Shown here one piece after another: positions 42,625-50,305 of a stretch of 64,000 nt of DNA. The DNA is taken from assembly GCA_902787755.1 (NCBI GenBank), contig CADAHL010000007.1, positions 1 through 64,000 of the forward strand. The letters are read 5' to 3'. The notes beneath the pieces were generated by a model. The model was not told where the DNA came from, did not search any database, and saw nothing but the letters and a program-made list of their open reading frames with translations. The number at the start of each line of letters is the position of its first letter. Within the stretch, counting starts at the first letter, position 1. The stretch comes from Oscillospiraceae bacterium (GTDB lineage Bacteria > Bacillota > Clostridia > Oscillospirales > Oscillospiraceae). A program made the position numbers and the translations under genes.

Positions 42625-42654
42625 AAAGCCCACGGGGGAAACCTCGTGGGCTTT
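42625..42654 (+). terminator. Terminator of the Ig-domain lipoprotein
   Basis: A 10-bp perfect stem AAAGCCCACG/CGTGGGCTTT. Confidence 0.78.
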
Positions 42655-42672
42655 GCTATACGCGGCGGCGCA

Positions 42673-42701
42673 TTGCGGCCCGGCCGGTTTTGTGCTATAC
42701 T
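42673..42701 (+). promoter_or_regulatory. Promoter of the C39-like protein
   Basis: -35 TTGCGG, 17-bp spacer, -10 TATACT; the start codon is about 34 bp downstream. Confidence 0.65.
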
Positions 42702-42734
42702 GTGCCCATTCGACACAGAAGGAAGGCAGATGGA

Positions 42735-43241
42735 ATGGAACAGAGAGCACCGGAACAGGGTTTTTCACAGGACGGATACATCATCGACCAGGACTGTTTT
42801 CACGCCCTGCGCTACCGCACCATGCCCGCGAATATCAACTCCTGCGGCCCCATCGCGGCCTACAACCTTCGCCGCTTTCTGGGCCAGGACCCGGACTTTT
42901 CCCAGGTCCTGGGGGAGTTGGAGGGCATGCACCTATGGAACGTGCCCGGCCCCACGCTGATGACCGTGATGCGGCCCTATCTGCAGAAATACGTCCCCGG
43001 GATCCGGGAGACGGTGGGTCGGGAAGAGGCCCTGGCCGCGGCGGCGCGGAGCCGGGCCGGGATCTTCCGCTACCGGGAGCGCCGGGAGCCCCATTTCGCC
43101 AGCTATATCCGCCTGGACGACGGGCGCTTTCGCTTCTTCAACGTGGCCGACGGCCTGGAGGACGCCGCCATGCCCATGTCCCGCTTCGGCGCAGAACACC
43201 TCCTGGGCGGCACCGTGATCGTGTTCACGGTGGAAGAATGA
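42735..43241 (+). CDS. Putative C39-like cysteine peptidase or relative
   Basis: 168 aa with no signal peptide. The block NINSCGPIAAYNLRRFLG has the Cys-Gly-Pro plus helix seen at the catalytic cysteine of papain-fold C39-like proteins. PHFASYIRLDDGRFRFFNVADG supplies a His followed by a strand and an Asn/Asp at the expected spacing for the rest of a triad. This is pattern recognition only. The substrate is unknown; relatives mature peptides or are part of transporters, but no bacteriocin or ABC gene is adjacent. The ATG at 42735 has AAGGAAGG 8 nt upstream. Confidence 0.6.
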   Translation: MEQRAPEQGFSQDGYIIDQDCFHALRYRTMPANINSCGPIAAYNLRRFLGQDPDFSQVLGELEGMHLWNVPGPTLMTVMRPYLQKYVPGIRETVGREEALAAAARSRAGIFRYRERREPHFASYIRLDDGRFRFFNVADGLEDAAMPMSRFGAEHLLGGTVIVFTVEE

Positions 43242-43249
43242 GCGCGGGC

Positions 43250-43281
43250 AGTTCGGAGTTCGGAATTCGGAGTTCGGAGTT
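43250..43281 (+). repeat. Heptanucleotide tandem repeat after the C39-like gene
   Basis: Eight bases after the TGA, four units of TTCGGAR and a final TTGAG. Same orientation relative to the gene as the other four arrays. Confidence 0.85.
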
Positions 43282-43411
43282 GAGTGCTCAGGAAGTAGTG
43301 CTCCGTGCTCAAGGGACGGGGGACGAGTTTTAGTTCTTAGTTTTAGAGTTCAGGAAATGAAGAACACGAGTTAGGGCCGCAGGAGACGATGCCCCCTGCG
43401 GCCTGTCACCA

Positions 43412-43437
43412 GTAGGGGCCGACGCCCTGGTTGGCCC
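43412..43437 (+). repeat. REP-like palindrome
   Basis: GTAGGGGCCGACGCC head with TTGGCCC closing arm; diverged member of the GTAGGGGC family. Confidence 0.75.
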
Positions 43438-43469
43438 GTATTATTTCATCGATAACGCCCATTCAACCC

Positions 43470-43494
43470 GTAGGGGCGGGGCTTGCCCCCGCCC
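43470..43494 (+). repeat. REP-like palindrome
   Basis: GTAGGGGCGGGG-CTTGC-CCCCGCCC: 8-bp stem with compensatory change relative to the GACC/GGTC class. It is followed by a ~40-bp sequence (43495-43535) repeated directly at 43701-43740. Confidence 0.85.
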
Positions 43495-43576
43495 GTGCGG
43501 TACGGTCTTGGATTTCGCGGTACGCTTCGGCGAATACCGGGGAGGGCCTCACGCTATCGACTCTGCAGCACATTTC

Positions 43577-44112
43577 GGTCATGCCGTAGGGGCGCCCTCC
43601 GCTTCGCTCCGCCCTTGCGGTCGCCCGCGCGGGCCGCGAGCCTCCCTTGCCTAAAGGGGGGTGGCCCGCAGGGCCGGGGGGATATTGATTCGGTAGACCC
43701 GCGCGGTACGGTCTTGGGCCTCGCGGTGCGCTTCGGCGAATGCGAAGAGAGACGGTATTCTTTCTCTTTGCTTGCCCAAAGAGAAAGAACCAAAGAGAAA
43801 CGACACTCGGGAGGGGAAGATTGCGATTTCTTCCCCTCCCGAGACCCACCCTATTTGAAACGCCCAAGAGGGGCGATCCCCTCTTGGAACACCCCCGGGC
43901 GGTAGGCGGCTGACCATTGGCTCCCCCTCTGGGGGAGCTGTCGAGCTAAGCGAGACTGAAGGGGGCTCTCCCGGGCGGTACGGATTCGCCCGGGGGTTCT
44001 ACATCTCCCAGATTTTCCGCCGGGCATCCGTGCCTCCCCCTCAGGGGGAGGTGTCTGCGCAGCAGACAGTGGGGGCGCTACCCCGCCGGGCGGGGACGAG
44101 CCCCGCCCCTAC
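43577..44112 (+). repeat. Left arm of a large inverted composite repeat
   Basis: Starts with a REP (GTAGGGGC at 43586) and ends with an inverted one (44088-44112). Internal landmarks are CTTTCTCTTTGCTTG, a long palindrome CTCGGGAGGGGAAG...CTTCCCCTCCCGAG, CCCAAGAGGGGCGATCCCCT, and the CCCCCTCTGGGGG palindrome at 43918-43967. The reverse complement of nearly all of this occurs at 46064-46493. An extra ~90 bp (43634-43725) is found only here. No believable gene lies in it. Confidence 0.88.
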
Positions 44113-44162
44113 ATGAGGACGGACGGCTTCCTGTTCTCCGCATGGGCCGACGCCTTCTCGCC

Positions 44163-44187
44163 GTAGGGGCGACCCTTGCGGTCGCCC
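44163..44187 (+). repeat. REP-like palindrome
   Basis: Identical over 25 bp to the copy inside the RAYT gene at 14637-14661. Confidence 0.9.
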
Positions 44188-44257
44188 GCAGCCCGGCGGC
44201 CAACTGATGTCTGTACAGCGAATGATCTACGATGATACCGGTCTCTTTGAGATATCA

Positions 44258-44290
44258 AACCGGCAGGGAGTGATGTGCTCCCTGCCGGTT
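44258..44290. terminator. Hairpin downstream of the Big_2 lipoprotein
   Basis: A 13-bp perfect stem AACCGGCAGGGAG/CTCCCTGCCGGTT with a 7-nt loop. The T-run is short on either strand, but the place (50 bp beyond the stop) suits the minus-strand gene. Confidence 0.6.
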
Positions 44291-44339
44291 GTTTCTCAAG
44301 CAAATTATTGTGATCTCTAAATCTCGACGATTGAAGCTC

Positions 44340-45197
44340 TCAGTCGTTGACCTCGATCATAACCTCCAGTCCATGATCCGGATGGTATGTCCACGACACA
44401 ACGGCGGTTTCGTTCTCCGCCTTCTGTACACCCATCATAGCAGTCGTCTTGTTCATCTGTTCGTAGACAGAGCTCTTGAAGCCCAGATCTTTCAAGACGT
44501 TCGGAAGGTTTTCATCGACCGCTAGGTAATCAGACAAAAACAAATAAATGCTATCGCTGTCGTAGTCATGCGGGTTGGTATCGAATTTCATCCACAGTCC
44601 GTCATCACCAACAGCGAACCAGCTGTTGCCCTCCCATTCGCCGTACAGTTCCTTGAAATTGGGCAGAGCTTTATTGACTGTTACAGAGCAGGTCGCAATA
44701 AAGCCATCGGTGTTGGAGATGGAAATAGTCGTCTGGCCTACGCCTACGGCAGAGATGTTGCCGTCGGACACGGTCGCAACATTGGGATCGGCGGATTTCC
44801 AATTCAAGCCATAATCGCTGGCGTTCTCGGGAAAAAGGGTATAGCTGAGTTGAAATGATTCGCCCTCTGCGATCTCGCATGCGTTTGTGGACAGCACAAT
44901 ACTGGTGACTGGGACAACCGTAGCCGTGACGGTATACTCCGCAACCTGCTTCCCCTCTTTGTTCGAAGCTGAAACGGTAGTGCTGCCCGGCCCGACAGCT
45001 GTGATCTCGCCCTTTTTAACCGTGGCAACTGCCTCATCAGCAGACTCCCAGGTCAGCGTATCGAAATCGTCCAGGGACTCTGCTTCCACGCTGTAGGTTT
45101 CACCATACTCGAGCGAAACTGCTTCCTTCTTCATGCCGCACGCGCAAAGTAGAAACACCATGGCCAACACCAGAATCAATGCAAGCCCTCTTTTCAT
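44340..45197 (-). CDS. Lipoprotein with two Big_2 (Ig-like) domains
   Basis: 285 aa. Lipoprotein signal peptide with lipobox LLCAC (Cys about residue 20). Two Ig-like domains follow with the typical TWESADEAVATVKKGEITAV and NWKSADPNVATVSDGNISAV signature. The C-terminal domain of ~110 residues (GEWEGNSWFAVGDDGLWMKF) resembles a lipocalin-like or DUF domain and is unassigned. The start at 45197 follows GAGAGG; a 31-residue upstream extension lacks a ribosome site. It is less G/C-biased than the nearby housekeeping genes. Lies between the two inverted composite repeats. Confidence 0.85.
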   Translation of the reverse strand: MKRGLALILVLAMVFLLCACGMKKEAVSLEYGETYSVEAESLDDFDTLTWESADEAVATVKKGEITAVGPGSTTVSASNKEGKQVAEYTVTATVVPVTSIVLSTNACEIAEGESFQLSYTLFPENASDYGLNWKSADPNVATVSDGNISAVGVGQTTISISNTDGFIATCSVTVNKALPNFKELYGEWEGNSWFAVGDDGLWMKFDTNPHDYDSDSIYLFLSDYLAVDENLPNVLKDLGFKSSVYEQMNKTTAMMGVQKAENETAVVSWTYHPDHGLEVMIEVND

Positions 45198-45311
45198 TCC
45201 CTTTACCTCTCTTTCATTTTTATTGTCACCACGCATTTTTCGGGAAAAGTAAAAATGTGTGGTCCAAACGGAACCGCATACAAAACGCATCTCCGCTTGA
45301 TTCAGAAGCCC

Positions 45312-45782
45312 TTAATCCGCGCTGATTTCCTCTCCGGCAGGGGCGGAAGAATCCGTTGCCGGCTTTTCTTCCTCATCCGCTTTCTCCTCGATCGGAGCCC
45401 AGACCGGGGACGGGATGGTTTCCGGAGCGGTACCGCTGACGACCGGAGCCTGCGGTTCCTTCTCAGACAACTTCAGTCCGAACAGGCAGGTCGTAAACAG
45501 TCCGAAAACGATGAACAGGCAGCCCAGGGAGGACCTGAGCAGATCTGCGATGGCGTTGAGGTTGCTGGCTACAGTACGGCTGGCGCTGGCCGCCTCCTGG
45601 GCGTTGTTGGAAACGTAAGTGTAGAAATCGGCGCCAAAGGAAGCATAACCGGAGTCATAGAGTGCCGAGGCGCCGCTGGCCGTACTGGTGTCTCCGCCGA
45701 AGCTGCCGCTCAAAATGAGGATGCCGAACAGGATCGCCAGAAGCCCGGTGGCAACGCCGCAGTACAAAAACAGTTTTTTCAT
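45312..45782 (-). CDS. Small membrane protein of unknown function
   Basis: 156 aa with two transmembrane helices (~4-25 and ~83-103). The external loop of about 55 residues is rich in Ser/Ala/Tyr (SASGASALYDSGYASFGADF), and an acidic Pro/Glu-rich tail faces the cytoplasm. AAGGAGAG lies 4 nt before the ATG. It is 114 bp upstream of the Big_2 lipoprotein gene, same strand, so the two may form a unit; both are enclosed by the inverted repeats. Confidence 0.7.
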   Translation of the reverse strand: MKKLFLYCGVATGLLAILFGILILSGSFGGDTSTASGASALYDSGYASFGADFYTYVSNNAQEAASASRTVASNLNAIADLLRSSLGCLFIVFGLFTTCLFGLKLSEKEPQAPVVSGTAPETIPSPVWAPIEEKADEEEKPATDSSAPAGEEISAD

Positions 45783-46063
45783 TTTTCTCTCCTTCGCATT
45801 GTTGTTTTGGGGACTATTCCGGTCCGTCAAAGGGTCATTCCCATATACAAAAGCCACGATACAACTCCGTTTGATCCCGGATCATCCCTCCGTTGCGTTC
45901 ATTTTACCAAACTCAAAATCCGAAAACAATTTACTGGCTGCATACTGTTTGGACAAAATTTTTCGTTTTTCGCTCGCAGGCGCTGCTATAAGAATCGGTA
46001 AAACGGGCCGCCGGGCGATTCGTGAATCGCCCCTACGGAGAACAGGAAGTCTTCCGTTCCCGT
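45783..46063. other. Intergenic stretch, no gene seen
   Basis: Contains the upstream region of the small membrane protein, whose promoter I could not define, and one diverged REP-like palindrome at 46013-46036 (GGGCGATTCGTGAATCGCCCCTAC). Confidence 0.6.
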
Positions 46064-46493
46064 GTAGGGGCGGGGCTTGTCCCCGCCCGGCGGGGAAACC
46101 TGGGAGATACAGAACCCCCGGGCGAATCCGTACGACCCGGGAGAGCCCCCTTCAGTCTCGCTTAGCTCGACAGCTCCCCCAGAGGGGGAGCCAATGGTCA
46201 GCCGCCCGGCGGGAAAATCTGAGAGATGCAGAAACCCCGGGCGAATGCGTACCGCCTGGGGGTGTTCCAAGAGGGGATCGCCCCTCTTGGGCGTTTCCAT
46301 TAGGGTGGGTCTCGGGAGGGGAAGAAATCGCAATCTTCCCCTCCCGAGTGTCGTTTCTTTCTCTTTGGACAAGCAAAGAGAAAGAATATCCGTCCCTCCC
46401 CCGCATTCGCCGGAGGGATTAGGAAACGAAGATCGTGCCGCGCGGGCGACCGCAAGGGCGAAGCGAAGCGGAGGGCGCCCCTACGGCATGACC
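46064..46493 (-). repeat. Right arm of the large inverted composite repeat
   Basis: The reverse complement matches 43577-44112 across the REP at each end, the CTTTCTCTTTGCTTG segment, the CTCGGGAGGGGAAG palindrome, CCAAGAGGGGCGATCCCCT and the CCCCCTCTGGGGG palindrome (46145-46195). The order of two internal blocks differs slightly between arms. Non-coding. Confidence 0.88.
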
Positions 46494-46565
46494 TGAAGGG
46501 CGAGGCAAAACGGAAGGCTCCCCTATCGCCCCTTCGGGGCACTTCCCCCCAAAGGGGGGAAACAA

Positions 46566-46591
46566 GGGCCAACCAGGGCGTCGGCCCCTAC
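46566..46591 (-). repeat. REP-like palindrome before the RAYT remnant
   Basis: GGGCCAACCAGGGCGTCGGCCCCTAC; diverged, head on the minus strand, 16 bp before the remnant. The same spacing is seen at the intact RAYT. Confidence 0.75.
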
Positions 46592-46607
46592 AAACGGAAC
46601 TCTGCCC

Positions 46608-46778
46608 ATGCTTATCTCAACGTTCAAGCGCTTTACGAATCGCAAATGCGGTGCGCTGCTCTGGCAGCGTTCCTATCACGAACATGTGATCCGCAATGAG
46701 AAGGATTTTTTTGAAATCTGCGGCTACATCCAGGGCAATCCAGCGAAATGGGCCGAGGATCGGGTTTTCCTGGGCTGA
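46608..46778 (+). pseudogene. C-terminal remnant of a second RAYT transposase
   Basis: A 56-codon frame whose product contains LLWQRSYHEHVIRNEKDFF and GYIQGNPAKWAEDRVF. It matches the C-terminal third of the intact RAYT at 14507 (LWQRGYYEHVIRGDADY, YIEGNPSKWAEDRYY). The N-terminal part with the HUH motif is missing; REP-like elements and the inverted composite repeat occupy the space before it. The Tyr helix region is present but the fragment cannot be active alone. Divergence from the intact gene shows it is a separate copy. Confidence 0.85.
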
Positions 46779-46812
46779 CCACATAGCGAGGCGATTCTGA
46801 CATATAATAAAT

Positions 46813-46857
46813 GGCACGGCCTTCCCGCGCGTCTGACCGGGAGACCGTGCCTTTTTC
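46813..46857 (+). terminator. Hairpin terminator past the RAYT remnant
   Basis: GGCACGG...CCGTGCC stem extended by TCCCG/CGGGA, followed by TTTTTC. A TATAAT at 46803-46808 directly before it has no matching -35. Confidence 0.65.
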
Positions 46858-46883
46858 TCATCGCTTTGTTCGCACTTTACGCA

Positions 46884-46920
46884 AAAAAGTACCCGAAAGA
46901 CGGGCTTTCGGGTACTTTTT
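46884..46920. terminator. Terminator of gap
   Basis: A 16-bp perfect stem (46884/5-46899 with 46905-46920) with AAAAA and TTTTT ends, 15 bp past the gap stop. Confidence 0.9.
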
Positions 46921-46934
46921 ATGGTTTTTTTGAC

Positions 46935-47938
<1,004 letters not shown>

Positions 47939-48014
47939 TGAAACTATCCTCCAATAAAAAGTTTTGCAAAATTTGGCAGCCCAAAGCAGGGCTTTTCCCC
48001 TTTTGAGCGTCTAA

Positions 48015-48044
48015 ATTGTAACATATACTACAAAGAAAAATCAA
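48015..48044 (-). promoter_or_regulatory. Promoter of gap
   Basis: -35 TTGATT, 18-bp spacer, -10 TACAAT on the minus strand, about 75 bp before the ATG. Confidence 0.6.
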
Positions 48045-48118
48045 TATTTCCACGCCTTGTTTTTGGGAAAAATATCGCCGAAATTTTCCCTTTTTCCCGG
48101 CGGCCCGCGCCGGGATTC

Positions 48119-48147
48119 TTGTGTATTTTGTCGATTCGTGTTATATT
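48119..48147 (+). promoter_or_regulatory. Promoter of the histidine-kinase-like ATPase
   Basis: -35 TTGTGT, 17-bp spacer, -10 TATATT. Confidence 0.65.
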
Positions 48148-48196
48148 ATGTTGAAAGCTCCCGATTTCGGATACCGCCGGCGGTCCCGGCGGGGAA

Positions 48197-49255
48197 ATGA
48201 GAGATGTTATGAGCCATTTTTCCTATGAGACCCTCGCGCTGTCCGGAGAACCGGCGCTGGTTTTCCGCCAGGGCAGGCTGGTCTATTGCAATCCCCAGGC
48301 GGAGACGCTTCTGGAGCATCCCGCCCCGGGTTCGCTCTTTTCGGACCTGTTCGGGCTGTCCCAGCCCGAGGGGAACGCCGCCCTGTCCCCCGTTTCTCTG
48401 CACGGCCGGAGCTGGTCCCTGCGCCTGAATCCGGTTGAGGACGAGACGCTGGTCTTTCTCACCCGATTGAGCGACGGTCCCCTGTCCCTGAGCGATCCCC
48501 TGCTGGTGCTGCTGCGGGATATCCAGGTGGGTATCAGCCTGTCCGCCGACCGGATCCGGGAGGAGGCCGAGGCCGAAGAGAACGCCGGGATCCTGGAGAG
48601 CACCCGGGTGCTGACCCGGAACCAGTTCCGCCTGAACCGCATCGTCGGCAACGCCGCCGTGGCCTCCAACCTGCTGGCCGGGCGGCAGCCCTTCCACCCC
48701 TGCCTCTGTGATCCGGCCCAGCTGTGCCGGGTGGTCCTGGACGCGCTGCGCTTCATGCTGCCCCGGCTCCGGCTGGAGGAGCATATCGAGACCGAGCTTC
48801 CCTTCCCCCTGGACGCGGCGCTGTTCAAGCAGCTGCTGCTCAATCTCATCGCCAACAGTCTGGACGCCGGCAGCGACCGGATCGCCCTGTATCTGCGCCG
48901 GGAGAAGGATCTTCTGCTGCTGAGCCTGTGCGACAACGGCAGCGGCATCGCTCCGGAGGAGCTGCCCCTGGTCTTTGACCGCTTCCGCCACGACGCGGAG
49001 CTGGACCGGATGCGCCGTGGCGCGGGTCTGGGCCTGACGGTATCCCGGGGCATTGCGGAGCTCCACGGCGGGGCGCTGCTGCTGGAGAGCCCGCCCGGTC
49101 AGGGAACTACCGTCCGGGTATCCTTCCGGCGGCCATCGGTACAGACAGAATCCCTGCTGCTGCCCGAGGATCCCCTGCCCGGGGCCCGGGAGCTGCTGAC
49201 CGGGCTGGCGGAGCATCTGCCCGCCGGGCTGTTCGACGCCTCCCTGCTGGATTGA
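48197..49255 (+). CDS. Histidine-kinase-like ATPase lacking an obvious phospho-acceptor
   Basis: 352 aa, soluble. A PAS-like N-terminal domain (ALVFRQGRLVYCNPQAETLL) is followed by a helical region where a DHp would stand. That region (ILESTRVLTRNQFRLNRIVG) has no His at the usual E/S-H-E/D position. The GHKL ATPase domain is intact: N box LLNLIANSLDAG, G1 DNGSGIAPEELP, G2 GAGLGLTVSRGIAELHGG. A C-terminal extension of ~45 residues follows. No response regulator is adjacent. It may bind ATP to regulate a partner, in the manner of kinase-fold anti-sigma or two-component accessory proteins; that is inference. The start could also be the ATG at 48209. Confidence 0.8.
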   Translation: MRDVMSHFSYETLALSGEPALVFRQGRLVYCNPQAETLLEHPAPGSLFSDLFGLSQPEGNAALSPVSLHGRSWSLRLNPVEDETLVFLTRLSDGPLSLSDPLLVLLRDIQVGISLSADRIREEAEAEENAGILESTRVLTRNQFRLNRIVGNAAVASNLLAGRQPFHPCLCDPAQLCRVVLDALRFMLPRLRLEEHIETELPFPLDAALFKQLLLNLIANSLDAGSDRIALYLRREKDLLLLSLCDNGSGIAPEELPLVFDRFRHDAELDRMRRGAGLGLTVSRGIAELHGGALLLESPPGQGTTVRVSFRRPSVQTESLLLPEDPLPGARELLTGLAEHLPAGLFDASLLD

Positions 49256-49268
49256 ACAATGGAAAATG

Positions 49269-49313
49269 CCCCGGCCGGGTACCGCCTGATCTGCGGCGCC
49301 CGGCCGGGGTTTC
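49269..49313 (+). terminator. Terminator of the kinase-like gene
   Basis: An 11-bp perfect stem CCCCGGCCGGG/CCCGGCCGGGG followed by TTTCTTT. Confidence 0.8.
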
Positions 49314-49353
49314 TTTGGGTGAATGCCTGGATCGTTTCTGTCTGCCGTCCGGC

Positions 49354-50289
49354 TCAATACTCGTAGATGCCGCCGCCGATGAACTCCCGGATCAGGGAAT
49401 CCGGGGCCACCTCCGCCTCGTCGATATCGCCGAAGAGCTGCAGCGCGGGCAGCACCCCTCTCAGTTCCTCGAAGCGCTCGATCCCCTCGGGCACCGAACG
49501 GAACAGCTGGGTGGCAGTGCTGTTGAACACCGGCAGTTCGTAAGGCAGGGCGGTGTCGAACTGATAATCGGCCTTGTCCTTGAAGGGGGAGATGTTCATC
49601 TTCTCGCCCCGGCGCACGTTGGCCCACATGCTCATGGTCTCAAAGGGATCGGAGCCCCGGAACTTGAAATCCCGGACCGTGCGGCGCACCAGCCGGAACC
49701 AGGTCCGCTTGAAGACCACCTTGCCCTCAAACATCACATCGCTGCGGGCGGATATGTAGAGCTTGAAGGCCTCCGGATGCCGGTTGGTGATGGCGTCGTT
49801 CAGGGCATGGATGCCCTCGAAGATCACGATCTCGTCGGGGTGGAGCTTGATGGACTTGGACGGCTCCTGGATGCGCATGCGCCGGGAGAACTCATACTTG
49901 GGCACGAAGATCCGCTGGCCCTGGGCCAGCATGGTGAAGTGCTCGTTCAGCAGCTCCATATCCAGGCACAGGGGCGACTCCAGATCGATCTCCCCCTCCG
50001 GGGTCCGGGGGCAGGTGGCCGGGTCCACGGTCTTGAAATAGTCGTCCATAGCCACATAGTGGGTGCCCACGCCATGGCGCTCCAGGGCCTCGGCGATCTT
50101 CATGGCCGTGGTGGTCTTGCCCGAGCCGGAGGGGCCGGAGAGCAGCACGATGGGGCTGCGGTCCCGATGGGCCAGGATCTTCTCGGCCGCGGTCTCCACC
50201 CGGGCCGTATACCGGGCGTCTCCCTCCTCCACCAGAGCGCGGGGATCGGCCACCGTCTTGAAATTGATGTCGGTCAGTTGAAAGGCCAT
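49354..50289 (-). CDS. Uridine-kinase-like P-loop nucleoside kinase
   Basis: 311 aa. The P-loop GPSGSGKTTTAMKIAEALE lies at residues ~50-68. The DDYFK motif of the phosphoribulokinase/uridine-kinase family follows (VAMDDYFKTVDPATCPRT), then VIFEGIHALND as the Walker-B-like segment. The N-terminal 45 and C-terminal ~90 residues are extra compared with a ~210-aa Udk. It is thus the longer clostridial type whose substrate is not certain. 16 bp after hemZ, probably in one operon. Confidence 0.88.
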   Translation of the reverse strand: MAFQLTDINFKTVADPRALVEEGDARYTARVETAAEKILAHRDRSPIVLLSGPSGSGKTTTAMKIAEALERHGVGTHYVAMDDYFKTVDPATCPRTPEGEIDLESPLCLDMELLNEHFTMLAQGQRIFVPKYEFSRRMRIQEPSKSIKLHPDEIVIFEGIHALNDAITNRHPEAFKLYISARSDVMFEGKVVFKRTWFRLVRRTVRDFKFRGSDPFETMSMWANVRRGEKMNISPFKDKADYQFDTALPYELPVFNSTATQLFRSVPEGIERFEELRGVLPALQLFGDIDEAEVAPDSLIREFIGGGIYEY

Positions 50290-50305
50290 AGGTTTTCCTC
50301 CTCGT

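Larger units (their letters stand above)
43242..44339. other. 1.1-kb non-coding repeat island
   Basis: Between the C39-like gene and the Big_2 lipoprotein there is no supported gene. The stretch is composed of a heptad array, REP-like palindromes (43412, 43470, 43586, 44088, 44163), CCCCCT palindromes and the left arm of the inverted composite repeat. Open frames crossing it are by-products of GC-rich palindromes. Confidence 0.75.

Noticed and set aside
43463-44303. Several 60-140-codon frames across the repeat island
   Set aside because: They run through palindromes in both directions, have no ribosome sites, and the same DNA is open in more than one frame.
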